7,244 bases of DNA from Clostridia bacterium (GTDB lineage Bacteria; Bacillota; Clostridia; Christensenellales; Aristaeellaceae): positions 1 through 7,244 of the forward strand of contig JAFWBZ010000400.1 in the NCBI GenBank assembly GCA_017537105.1. The letters are read 5' to 3'. Both the position numbers and the translations under genes were made by a program. Under the pieces are notes generated by a model. It had not been told where the DNA came from. It ran no database searches and saw only the letters and a list, made by a program, of their open reading frames with translations. Shown here one piece after another: positions 1 to 6,037 of the stretch. The first letter of the stretch is position 1; the number at the start of each line of letters is the position of its first letter.

Positions 1-59
1 GGGCGGTTGGCGCCCTTCAAAAATACCTCGCCATAGCGGACGAGCAGCAAGTTTTGCAT
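1..59 (-). CDS. thiI: tRNA 4-thiouridine synthase ThiI, N-terminal fragment cut by the window edge
   Basis: Only the first 19 codons are present; the rest lies to the left of the window. They read MQNLLLVRYGEVFLKGANR. The LLVRYGE-(I/V)-FLKG-x-NR pattern is the characteristic beginning of ThiI, just before its THUMP/ferredoxin-like RNA-binding region. ThiI takes persulfide sulfur from a cysteine desulfurase and uses ATP to build 4-thiouridine at tRNA position 8; in some organisms it also feeds thiamine synthesis. The start is the ATG at 59-57, preceded by AAAGGAG at 77-71. It begins 7 bases after the stop of the desulfurase gene, the usual desulfurase-thiI arrangement of Firmicutes such as Bacillus subtilis (nifZ-thiI). 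Identity rests on a short stretch, but the motif and the neighbour agree. Whether the C-terminal rhodanese domain is present cannot be judged. Confidence 0.88.
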   Translation of the reverse strand, partial: MQNLLLVRYGEVFLKGANR

Positions 60-66
60 GGGTACG

Positions 67-1206
67 CTATCTCCTTTGGAATCGTTTGAGCTGATCGTAC
101 AGCGCGCCGATCCGCCCAGCGGCATAGTTGATTTCCTCCTCCGTGGTATGCGGACTCAGGCTGAAACGTATCGCCCATTCCGCGCGGGCGGCGGGAATGC
201 CCATGGCGGTCAGCACGGAGGACACCTTTTGCTTTTTGGAGGAGCACGCAGAGCCCGTGGAGACGTAAATCCCCTCGCCCTCCAGCGCGTGCAGCATCAC
301 CTCTCCCCGCACGTTGGGAAAGCCGATGTTGACGATGTGCGGCGCGGCGTTCTCCGGATCGGGGCCGTTGATGAACGCCTCCGGCACCGCGCGCAGAATC
401 CCTTCGATGAGCAGGCGCTTCTTTCGCCGGATCCCCTCGGGCATGTCCCGTCCCATGGCGGTCAGCTCTGCAACGGCGGCGTCGAGCCCGGCGATTCCCG
501 GCGTGTTTTCGGTTCCGGAGCGCATGCCGCCCTCCTGACCGCCGCCCACCTGCCGGGGATTCAGACGGACGCCCTTTCGCACGACGAGTGCGCCGATCCC
601 CTTGGGCCCGTGGATCTTGTGGCCTGAGATCGTGTACAGGTCGGCGTTCTTCATGTCAAATGGCACGCGCAAGTAGCCCTGCACGCCGTCGACGTGGATC
701 AGGGCGCGGCCGTTCACGGTCCTGTGCAGTCTCTCCGCGTCCAGCAGCGCGCCGGTCTCGTTGTTCACCTGCATGCAGCTGACAAAGGACGCGCCGTCTG
801 CCAGCGCGCGCTCCAGCGCCGCCCAGTCCAGCGCTCCGCTCTCGTCGACGCCGATCACCCGCACCTCGTGTCCCATGGCCTTCAGCGCCTCAAAGGATGC
901 CTGCACCGAGGGGTGCTCCACCGCGCTGAGCGCCACGAGCTGCCTGCCGCGCATCCGCGATACGGCGCCGATCACGGCGAGGTTGTTGCCCTCCGTTCCG
1001 CCGGAGGTGAAGTACAGCTCGCATCCGCTTCCGCGCACCGTGGAGAGGATCCGCTCCCGGGCGCTGCGCAGCCTGCGGAAGGCCTCCACCGACGGCAGGT
1101 ACACCGAGGAGGGATTGTAGAAGCCCTCGCGCATGCAATCCGTCATGGCCGCGATGGCAGCCTCACAGGGGCGCGTCGTCGCGCTGTTGTCAAGATAGGC
1201 TTGCAT
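67..1206 (-). CDS. Cysteine desulfurase (NifS/IscS class, ThiI partner type)
   Basis: A 379-residue PLP enzyme that converts cysteine to alanine and leaves a persulfide on its own active-site cysteine, for passage to an acceptor. It begins MQAYLDNSATT, the standard opening of the family. Visible landmarks are His98 in the AVEHPSV stretch, NNETG at 148-152, Asp173 and Gln176 of the cofactor pocket, the cofactor lysine Lys197 in SGHK, RSGTEN at 229-234, and catalytic Cys321 in TGSACSSKK. The length matches the family and all key residues are intact. The ATG at 1206-1204 is chosen because family homology starts exactly there; an in-frame ATG at 1242 would only add a poorly fitting extension. The start lies inside the preceding gene, overlapping it by 17 bases, and thiI follows after 7 bases. 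The likely role is sulfur supply for tRNA 4-thiouridine through ThiI, as with Bacillus NifZ. A more general iron-sulfur cluster role cannot be excluded, since no scaffold gene is visible. Confidence 0.95.
   Translation of the reverse strand: MQAYLDNSATTRPCEAAIAAMTDCMREGFYNPSSVYLPSVEAFRRLRSARERILSTVRGSGCELYFTSGGTEGNNLAVIGAVSRMRGRQLVALSAVEHPSVQASFEALKAMGHEVRVIGVDESGALDWAALERALADGASFVSCMQVNNETGALLDAERLHRTVNGRALIHVDGVQGYLRVPFDMKNADLYTISGHKIHGPKGIGALVVRKGVRLNPRQVGGGQEGGMRSGTENTPGIAGLDAAVAELTAMGRDMPEGIRRKKRLLIEGILRAVPEAFINGPDPENAAPHIVNIGFPNVRGEVMLHALEGEGIYVSTGSACSSKKQKVSSVLTAMGIPAARAEWAIRFSLSPHTTEEEINYAAGRIGALYDQLKRFQRR
71..77 (-). promoter_or_regulatory. Ribosome binding site for thiI
   Basis: On the minus strand this reads AAAGGAG, 11 bases before the ATG at 59-57. 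It lies inside the last codons of the cysteine desulfurase gene, whose stop codon is at 69-67, so ThiI is probably translated from the same message and coupled to its sulfur donor. It supports the chosen thiI start. Confidence 0.7.
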
Positions 1207-1783
1207 AGCTCTGCTTTCCGTCCGCATCGTACCACACGCCAATGTTCAGGTACTTCTTGGATCGGATGACGGAGATCATCTCGTCGGAAAGCTCCAGTAT
1301 GGCGACGTGCTTCTGGCCTTTCTTTTGGAAATAGAAGTAATACAGCTTGGCGTCCCGGTTGACAAACCAGTTGTGCCGCTTGATCCCGGGCTCGCTCAGC
1401 GTCCTGGCAAAGGCGGGACCCGCTGCAGGGCCGCAGCGGACGACCTCCTTGGTCTCCATGGAGCACAGATATCTGCGGCGCTTGTTGTTCATGATGCCCG
1501 AGATGTCCAGCGTGCCGTTGGTGAAACTGTAGTCATATTCCAAGCGCAGGTTGTCCTTGACGCGAAACAGGAAGAACGCCACCGCGCCGGATGCGAGGCC
1601 CAGCAGCAGCGACTGCCAATGGAAGGTCATGCGTCCCGTCTCCCGATCGACGCCCAGAAATCCGCTCAGCGAAATCAGGGCAAAGGCGGCGAAGCACGCC
1701 AGGATCACCCAGGTCAGCCAGTAGAATACCGAATAGATTCCGTGCTTGTGTCTCACAGCCGTTTGTTCCAGAAAATCGTCCAT
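1190..1783 (-). CDS. Small two-helix membrane protein, resembles clostridial DUF6106
   Basis: A 197-residue protein of unknown function. After a short charged N-terminus it has two likely membrane helices, about residues 17-43 and 56-75, joined by a short polar turn. A soluble, probably cytoplasmic part of about 120 residues follows, with the segment LEYDYSFTNGTLDI at 81-94 and the basic cluster NNKRRR just after it. The EY-x-Y-x-(F/T)NG-x-LDI pattern recalls the DUF6106 proteins I remember from Clostridia, whose C-terminal half looks like a PH-type beta domain; that assignment is from memory. The ATG at 1783-1781 is preferred because GGAGG lies 6 bases upstream; longer in-frame starts would run into the 5' leader and promoter. 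Its 3' end overlaps the desulfurase start by 17 bases, so it is first in the operon with the desulfurase and thiI. That link suggests co-expression, not a known role in sulfur transfer. Confidence 0.8.
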   Translation of the reverse strand: MDDFLEQTAVRHKHGIYSVFYWLTWVILACFAAFALISLSGFLGVDRETGRMTFHWQSLLLGLASGAVAFFLFRVKDNLRLEYDYSFTNGTLDISGIMNNKRRRYLCSMETKEVVRCGPAAGPAFARTLSEPGIKRHNWFVNRDAKLYYFYFQKKGQKHVAILELSDEMISVIRSKKYLNIGVWYDADGKQSYASLS

Positions 1784-1856
1784 GTCGGCCTCCGTTCTCC
1801 AATTCAACCCGAAGCGATGCGGGCAGATTCGATGGGGATACAATCCATCAATGTAC

Positions 1857-1884
1857 ATTATAGCATACTTTTTTCGATTGTCGA
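1857..1884 (-). promoter_or_regulatory. Promoter for the membrane protein-desulfurase-thiI operon
   Basis: On the minus strand TCGACA (1884-1879, five of six consensus bases) is followed after 16 bases by TATAAT (1862-1857). The bases just before the -10 box are TGC, giving an extended -10 element (TG-n-TATAAT). Transcription would start near 1850, leaving a leader of about 67 bases before the ATG at 1783. A T-rich run on the plus strand inside the spacer (A-tract on this strand) fits a strong housekeeping promoter. Confidence 0.75.
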
Positions 1885-1898
1885 TACTTCGGCCGCAA

Positions 1899-1914
1899 AA
1901 TTGAACAAACAATT
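1899..1914. repeat. Short inverted repeat between two divergent promoters
   Basis: AATTG (1899-1903) and CAATT (1910-1914) form an inverted repeat with a 6-base centre. It lies in the 38-base gap between the -35 boxes of the leftward promoter (1884) and the rightward promoter (1923). The position is suitable for a protein that acts on one or both promoters. The arms are only 5 bp and AT-rich, so chance is a fair alternative. Confidence 0.3.
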
Positions 1915-1922
1915 CTTTTCTT

Positions 1923-1952
1923 TTGACAATCCTCCATGGTATGTTATATAAT
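1923..1952 (+). promoter_or_regulatory. Consensus sigma-70/sigma-A promoter for the zinc-ribbon membrane protein
   Basis: TTGACA (1923-1928) and TATAAT (1947-1952) both match the consensus exactly, with an 18-base spacer. Transcription should start near 1959, giving a leader of about 64 bases to the TTG start at 2023. The promoter covers the in-frame ATG at 1936, which rules that codon out as a start when this promoter is used. The leader contains a small GC stem, GGCGG (1984-1988) with CCGCC (1994-1998) around a 5-base loop, ending 14 bases before the purine-rich ribosome binding site. Confidence 0.8.
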
Positions 1953-2010
1953 AAGGCAATCGATGACTACACATGGGTGCCGCGGCGGGAGAGCCGCCAC
2001 GCCGGCATCG

Positions 2011-2018
2011 GAGGAGGA
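2011..2018 (+). promoter_or_regulatory. Strong ribosome binding site that selects a TTG start
   Basis: GAGGAGGA sits directly before the TTG at 2023-2025, with 5 bases between its GGAGG core and the codon. The residues read from this TTG begin at once with the zinc ribbon (MKCPYCG). The competing in-frame ATG at 1963 has only AAGG at 1953-1956, lies about 4 bases from the predicted transcript start, and would add 20 residues with no recognisable features. Confidence 0.7.
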
Positions 2019-2022
2019 TCTC

Positions 2023-3408
2023 TTGAAGTGCCCCTATTGCGGCAGCTTCTGCGCGGACAATACGCTGTACTGTCCGAACTGCAAGCAGCCATTGCCCACA
2101 CAGAAGAATACCGAGCGCGACCGCGCCGAGGCGGAGCGGGACGAGGCGGAGCGCAGGTCTCCCTGGCGCAAGGCCCTGTTCGCAGCTGCCGCGGTGATCA
2201 CGGTTGCGGCGCTGTGCGTCGGCGTATACAAGCTCGTGACGCTGGTGCACGGCTATCAGCTCACCCGGCTGTACACCCGCGGCGCGTATGCGCCCACCAT
2301 CAACGCCACGACCATGTCCGACATGCGCAGCGGCCACGCCGTGGTCTTCTACGGCGAGGACGGCGACCAGATCTACCTTCCGGAGATGAACCGCTCGCTG
2401 AGCATCTCCGGCGGCATCGCCCGCATGGAGATCGCTGATTCCGACTGGTTTGATCTCAGCGTGAGCGACGTCGACTACGCCGACATCACCCTCAGCCCGA
2501 CGCTCATCTCCGAGACGGGCAGAAAGACCGTGCTTCCCCTGGTGAACTTCCAGATTGATGTGCCGGAATCCCCGCTGATGGTCAGCAGCCCCGCCTCCGA
2601 CCGCATCACCGTGGTCACCTCCACCTATCCGCTCACCCTGAACGTGGTCCCCGGGAGCACTGTGTTCGTCAACGGCGAGGACGTCACGGAGTCCGTCGAC
2701 CGCAGCGGACTGCTGAACACCAACGTCTCCGTGGAGCCCATCGGCGACAACATCATCACGCTGATCGTCCGCACGCCCAAGCACCGGGAGACGCGCAAGG
2801 AAATCGACATCTTCCGGCAGCACTACGACATCGAACTCGAGCTGGACAGCACGGTGAGCGACAAGAGTTCCGCCCGGACGATGGCGGTCACCGGCAAGAC
2901 CGAGCCCGGCGCAATGATCTCCGTCGACACCGATCACCTCGAGGAGAGCGTCACCATCGACATGGAGACCGGGCGCTTCTCGTTCATCGCGAGGTTCTCC
3001 ACCATCGGCGACAACGTCGTCCGCTTCCACGCCTCCCGCCCGGGCAAGCAGGACGCCGTGATCAGCTTCACCGTGGACTACCTGCCTTCCCTGGCGGAAT
3101 ACTCGGCCAAGGCCTGGGCGATGGACTACGCACAGCTGAAGTCCATGTTCGCACAGTGGAACGGTCGCGTCTTCCAGTGCAAGGGCGAGCTGATCGACGC
3201 CGTGACCGACGGCGACACCACGTACCTGATCATGGATGTCGGCGACAGTAAGCAGCAGCAGCTGGTCGTGCTGGAAAACCGCACCAGCACCACATCGCCC
3301 ACGCTGAGCCGCCGCTACATCGCCTATGCAGACGTCGCCGGGCAGTACATGTACCGCTCCGAATACTATCCGTTGCTGATCGCCCGCTACATGGACCTGG
3401 CCAGCTGA
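2023..3408 (+). CDS. Zinc-ribbon, single-helix membrane protein with Ig-like repeats and an OB-like C-terminus
   Basis: A 461-residue protein I cannot name. In order: a zinc ribbon with Cys3, Cys6, Cys17 and Cys20 (CxxC-x10-CxxC); a highly charged Arg/Glu linker (about 28-50) that may be helical; one membrane helix (about 51-75); then about 385 residues predicted to lie outside the membrane. The outer part has an unassigned region (about 85-180), two Ig-like modules (about 185-265 and 275-355), and a C-terminal region (about 360-461) containing GRVFQCKGEL and ending in YYPLLIARYM, which suggests an OB-like beta barrel. The Ig-like modules share a proline-glycine turn (210-211 and 295-296) and IGDN (240-243 and 328-331), so they look like tandem copies 85-88 residues apart. 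Topology should place the zinc ribbon in the cytoplasm. It is a single-gene unit with its own consensus promoter and is convergent with the protease gene. Zinc-ribbon/one-helix proteins are common in Clostridia without known roles; envelope sensing or scaffolding is a guess. Confidence 0.9.
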   Translation: MKCPYCGSFCADNTLYCPNCKQPLPTQKNTERDRAEAERDEAERRSPWRKALFAAAAVITVAALCVGVYKLVTLVHGYQLTRLYTRGAYAPTINATTMSDMRSGHAVVFYGEDGDQIYLPEMNRSLSISGGIARMEIADSDWFDLSVSDVDYADITLSPTLISETGRKTVLPLVNFQIDVPESPLMVSSPASDRITVVTSTYPLTLNVVPGSTVFVNGEDVTESVDRSGLLNTNVSVEPIGDNIITLIVRTPKHRETRKEIDIFRQHYDIELELDSTVSDKSSARTMAVTGKTEPGAMISVDTDHLEESVTIDMETGRFSFIARFSTIGDNVVRFHASRPGKQDAVISFTVDYLPSLAEYSAKAWAMDYAQLKSMFAQWNGRVFQCKGELIDAVTDGDTTYLIMDVGDSKQQQLVVLENRTSTTSPTLSRRYIAYADVAGQYMYRSEYYPLLIARYMDLAS

Positions 3409-3423
3409 TCCGGCCCGGTCCAT
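3391..3423 (+). repeat. Hairpin spanning the stop codon of the zinc-ribbon membrane protein gene
   Basis: ATGGACC (3391-3397) plus GGCC (3399-3402) pairs with GGCC (3412-3415) plus GGTCCAT (3417-3423): eleven base pairs interrupted by one T/C mismatch, with a 9-base loop. The loop holds the TGA stop codon at 3406-3408. No run of T follows, so it is not a classic terminator by itself. It may protect the 3' end of the message or work with the hairpin at 3484-3517. Confidence 0.55.
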
Positions 3424-3483
3424 GGGCGCCGTCCTGCGCCAGGCCATTGAATGCCCAATGTCCTGCGCCACGACGCGCAAAGG

Positions 3484-3517
3484 AAGGCAGCCGCCCCGCA
3501 ATGAGGCGACTGCCTTT
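3484..3517. terminator. Probable bidirectional terminator between convergent genes
   Basis: GGCAG (3486-3490) and CGCC (3492-3495) pair with GGCG (3505-3508) and CTGCC (3510-3514), with one C/A mismatch and a 9-base loop; two A-T pairs extend the base. It lies between the end of the plus-strand gene (3408) and the end of the minus-strand protease gene (3535). The plus-strand tail is TTTAAA and the minus-strand tail is TTCCTTT, so both T-tracts are short and efficiency is uncertain. An 11-base direct repeat, GTCCTGCGCCA, also occurs at 3431-3441 and 3460-3470 in the same gap. Confidence 0.6.
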
Positions 3518-3534
3518 AAACATGATATGCCGTT

Positions 3535-4761
3535 TTATTCGATCCCGGCGATGATCTCCTCGAGCACCCGCAGGCCCTCCTTCAGCTGGTTGTCGCTCAC
3601 CGGATCGGGGTCCAGCGGAACGCGCTCCCCGTCCAGCGGGATCTCGTAATCCGGGACGACGCCGACGCCCTGTATGGACCGGCCGTTCGCGTCGTAGTAG
3701 CTCGAGGTGGTCAGCTGCATGCCGGCGCCGTCCTCGTCGAAGGAGATCAGCGTCTGCACGATGCCCTTGCCGAAGGTGGTGGTGCCCACGACCTTGCCGC
3801 GGTTCAGCGCCTGTACGGACGCAGCGAGGATCTCCGACGCACTTGCGGACATGTCGTTGACGAGCACCACCAGCGGAAGATCGCTGTAGTTCTCATCGGA
3901 GTAGTAGTCCGTGCGCTTTCCCTCGCGGTCCTGGATGTAGACGATGACGCCCTCCGGCAGAATGCTGTCCGCGATGCGGTTCACGGTGGTCAGCAGCCCA
4001 CCCGGATCGTTGCGCACGTCGATGATCATGCCCCGCGCATTCTGTGCGGCAAAGTACTGCAGGGCGTCCGTGAACCGGTCGGCCGCGTCTCCGGAGAACT
4101 GCGAGATGGAGATGTAGCCGATGCCATCCTCGAGCATCCGGTAGTCCGCGTAGCTGACGGTGACGTTTTCCCGGCGCACGGAGAGCTTCAGCACCTGATT
4201 GCCCCGCAGGATGTCCAGCTGCACCTCGGTGTTTTCCTCGCCGCGGATCATGGCGACGGCCTCCTCATAGGCCTTTCCACCGTCGCTGCCGATTCGCTCG
4301 CCGTCGATGCCGGTGATGAAATCACCCGTCTGGATCCCGGCCTCCTCCGCCGGGGTGTCGGGATACACCCGCAGCACCTCGATGGAGCCCTCCGCGTTCT
4401 GCCCGATCAGCACGCCGATGCCGTGATAGCGCCCCTCGGTGTTCTGGTTTTCCTGCAGCAGCTCCTCGGGCGTGTAGTAGAACGTATAGTCGTCCTGGAC
4501 GGCGGCCGTCATGCCCCGGATCGCCCCGAGCACGAGATCGTCCTCCTGGAGGGGCTGATAGTACTGCTCCATCAGCGTGCTGCGCACCTCGTCCAGCCGA
4601 CCGTAGCGCTCGATCATCGCGTACTGCTCGTTGGAAACCCAGCGGACGCCGCCGCTGCCCGCCGTCCGTCCGGTGAGCAGCATCGTCGCGGTCGAAGAGA
4701 TGACGGCAATCATGATCGCGGCCCAGATCAGGGCCGCCGTGCGCATGGATCGATTCTTCAT
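3535..4761 (-). CDS. S41 family C-terminal processing protease (CtpA/CtpB type), membrane-anchored
   Basis: A 408-residue serine protease. It has a short basic N-terminus with one hydrophobic segment (about 10-30, signal or anchor), a helical N-terminal region with DDYTFYYTPEE at 90-100, a PDZ domain (about 112-200), and the S41 catalytic core. The core shows DVRNDPGGLL (248-257), the SASASE stretch (305-310) and TFGKG (329-333). By the spacing known from E. coli Prc and B. subtilis CtpB (Ser to Lys 25 residues, Gln 4 further), the dyad is Ser307 and Lys332 with Gln336; all are present. The PDZ domain normally binds the C-terminus of the substrate and gates the active site, which acts outside the cytoplasm. 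No C-terminal peptidoglycan-binding domain follows. The ATG at 4761-4759 is preceded by GGGGG with 6 bases between; an upstream in-frame start would fall in the hairpin at 4794-4822. Substrate unknown: a spore signalling role as in CtpB or envelope protein turnover are both possible. Confidence 0.95.
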   Translation of the reverse strand: MKNRSMRTAALIWAAIMIAVISSTATMLLTGRTAGSGGVRWVSNEQYAMIERYGRLDEVRSTLMEQYYQPLQEDDLVLGAIRGMTAAVQDDYTFYYTPEELLQENQNTEGRYHGIGVLIGQNAEGSIEVLRVYPDTPAEEAGIQTGDFITGIDGERIGSDGGKAYEEAVAMIRGEENTEVQLDILRGNQVLKLSVRRENVTVSYADYRMLEDGIGYISISQFSGDAADRFTDALQYFAAQNARGMIIDVRNDPGGLLTTVNRIADSILPEGVIVYIQDREGKRTDYYSDENYSDLPLVVLVNDMSASASEILAASVQALNRGKVVGTTTFGKGIVQTLISFDEDGAGMQLTTSSYYDANGRSIQGVGVVPDYEIPLDGERVPLDPDPVSDNQLKEGLRVLEEIIAGIE

Positions 4762-4793
4762 CGAAATCCCCCAATAATCAATTTTGGCCAAAG

Positions 4794-4822
4794 GGATGCG
4801 CCGGCGCAATGCCGGCGCATCC
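4794..4822. terminator. Perfect 12-bp hairpin between the regulator and protease genes
   Basis: GGATGCGCCGGC (4794-4805) and GCCGGCGCATCC (4811-4822) are exact reverse complements around a 5-base loop. In the minus-strand reading direction it follows the regulator stop (4862-4860) by 37 bases and precedes the protease ATG by 32 bases. Only TTT in CTTTGGCC follows the stem, so it may be a weak terminator, an attenuator or an RNA-stabilising stem. I found no good promoter between it and the protease start, which favours partial read-through. Confidence 0.6.
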
Positions 4823-4859
4823 GGGCTTTGTTGAAGCTATGCTCGGCCTCTCCGAATGA

Positions 4860-5930
4860 TTACAGCCGGAAGCGGCGGGCATTTCCTCCCTTGCCGAGGA
4901 GCATCATCATCTTGAAGGTCACGGCGTCCTCGAAGTTGCGAAGATCGAGACCGATGGCGTGCTGCACCTTCTCCAGCCGGTACACCAGCGTATTCCGGTG
5001 GATGTACAGCTTTCGCGCCGTCTCGGAGAGATTCAGACTGTTGTCGAAGAAAGTCTCGATGGTGTGAACCATCTCGTCGTTGAACAGGCGCGCCGTGGAG
5101 CGGTTGAAGATGCAGCTGTTGTAGCGCGCGCCCATCTCCGGGGAGACGTCGCTCAAAAAGCGCTCCAGCAGCAGGTTCCGGTACACAAACACGTGCTTGT
5201 TCCCGTGGTAGACCCGGCCGACATTGATGGCGTTCCGCGCCTCCTCAAAAGCCTCCGGAATGGCGTTCAGCTCGTCCCGGGGGTCGGAGATGCCGATGAA
5301 CACGGTGGTGCCGGATTCCGTCAGGAAGCTGTTTTCAAAGGCGTTGGCGAATTCCTCGACGGCTTCAAAGCCGCTCTCCTCCTCCACCGTCTTCAGCATG
5401 GCCACGGAATGATGGCCCACCTCGGTGATCATCTCCTCGCCCTCGGTCAGCGCACCGCCCATCATCTGCATCGCCTGCTCCACTTCCATGTCCTGGAAGT
5501 AGAAGTAGAGCACGCAGCGGCTCTTCTGCATCGGGATCTCGTGCTCCACCGCCAGGGACTCGAACTCGGCGCCCTCGACCTCTCCGCGCAGCATCATGCG
5601 CAGCGCCTGATCGCGGCTGGTCTGGCTCATGTCCTCCCGAAGCATCAGGTTGATCAGCTCCGCGCACAGCACGGCGCACTTCTTCACATCCTCGCTGTCC
5701 CCGTGCAGGCAGACGAAAACGGGCTGCTCCTCGGTGGTGCCGATCAGCGTGACGCCCCCGTACACAAAGGGCATCGTGGGGTTTTGCAGCAGCTCCTCCG
5801 GCATGCTGAACACCCGCTGATCGCCCTCGGGCAGGATCACGTTGCCGTTCATGTCCAGCAGCAGCGCGGAAAGATCCACCATGTCCAGTATGCGGGCAAT
5901 TTTCACCGTGATGCGATGATCGAGATACAT
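4860..5930 (-). CDS. PucR/CdaR-type transcriptional regulator
   Basis: A 356-residue regulator. The C-terminus carries the PucR helix-turn-helix: LNLSETARKLYIHRNTL starts at residue 299, followed by YRLEK and by a second conserved stretch, IGLDLRNFEDAVTF, reaching about 340. The middle (about 125-245) looks like the GGDEF-like domain of CdaR-family proteins, with the typical IGISDP...AFEEARNA segment at about 212-235; it lacks the catalytic GGDEF signature, as usual there. The first 100 residues, containing SALLLDMNGNVI, resemble a PAS/GAF-like sensing domain, but I cannot name a ligand. In better-known members the ligands are sugar diacids or purine breakdown products; nothing nearby points to those pathways. 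The ATG at 5930-5928 is chosen for GAGGAGG 8 bases upstream; a longer in-frame start at 6014 has no such site and would overlap the control region. Its target may be its own promoter or the adjoining protease gene, which is inference only. Confidence 0.92.
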   Translation of the reverse strand: MYLDHRITVKIARILDMVDLSALLLDMNGNVILPEGDQRVFSMPEELLQNPTMPFVYGGVTLIGTTEEQPVFVCLHGDSEDVKKCAVLCAELINLMLREDMSQTSRDQALRMMLRGEVEGAEFESLAVEHEIPMQKSRCVLYFYFQDMEVEQAMQMMGGALTEGEEMITEVGHHSVAMLKTVEEESGFEAVEEFANAFENSFLTESGTTVFIGISDPRDELNAIPEAFEEARNAINVGRVYHGNKHVFVYRNLLLERFLSDVSPEMGARYNSCIFNRSTARLFNDEMVHTIETFFDNSLNLSETARKLYIHRNTLVYRLEKVQHAIGLDLRNFEDAVTFKMMMLLGKGGNARRFRL

Positions 5931-6017
5931 GTCGCCGACCTCCTCGTCTGGATGCCATTTTCTGCAAACAGTATACAATCCTATTGTTGAATCCCGGCGT
6001 AATTGGGAAACCAAAAT

Positions 6018-6037
6018 ATTAATTCTGGATTAATTCT
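6018..6037. repeat. Direct repeat ATTAATTCT, two copies 11 bp apart, upstream of the regulator gene
   Basis: ATTAATTCT occurs at 6018-6026 and 6029-6037, so the copies sit on the same face of the helix, about one turn apart. They lie about 90-105 bases before the regulator ATG, in an AT-rich island that contrasts with the GC-rich surroundings; the second copy includes the stop codon of the RadC-like gene (6032-6030). The arrangement suits a dimer-binding operator or an upstream activating element. I see TATACT on the minus strand at about 5975-5970 as a possible -10 box, but no fitting -35 box. Confidence 0.4.

Noticed and set aside
58..627. Open reading frames on the plus strand opposite the desulfurase gene
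   Set aside because: The minus strand encodes a complete cysteine desulfurase with all catalytic residues; the plus-strand frames lack ribosome binding sites and recognisable motifs.
1936..2022. N-terminal extension of the zinc-ribbon membrane protein from the ATG at 1936 or 1963
   Set aside because: 1936 lies within the promoter and 1963 almost at the transcript start with a poor binding site, whereas TTG at 2023 has GGAGG at ideal distance and begins directly with the zinc ribbon.
1858..3501. A 547-codon open reading frame on the minus strand opposite the zinc-ribbon membrane protein gene
   Set aside because: Its translation is rich in His, Val, Gly and Asp in the style of an antisense shadow of GC-rich coding DNA, shows no domain, and would need to cross the terminator and both divergent promoters. 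The plus strand holds a clear zinc ribbon and membrane helix.
4959..5990. Long plus-strand open frame opposite the PucR/CdaR-type gene
   Set aside because: It is a His/Leu/Val-rich shadow of the regulator, without a plausible start site or any domain.
5970..6010. Promoter for the PucR/CdaR-type gene using TATACT
   Set aside because: No acceptable -35 hexamer lies 16-18 bases upstream and the TG step is misplaced for an extended -10 box, so it is not listed as a feature.
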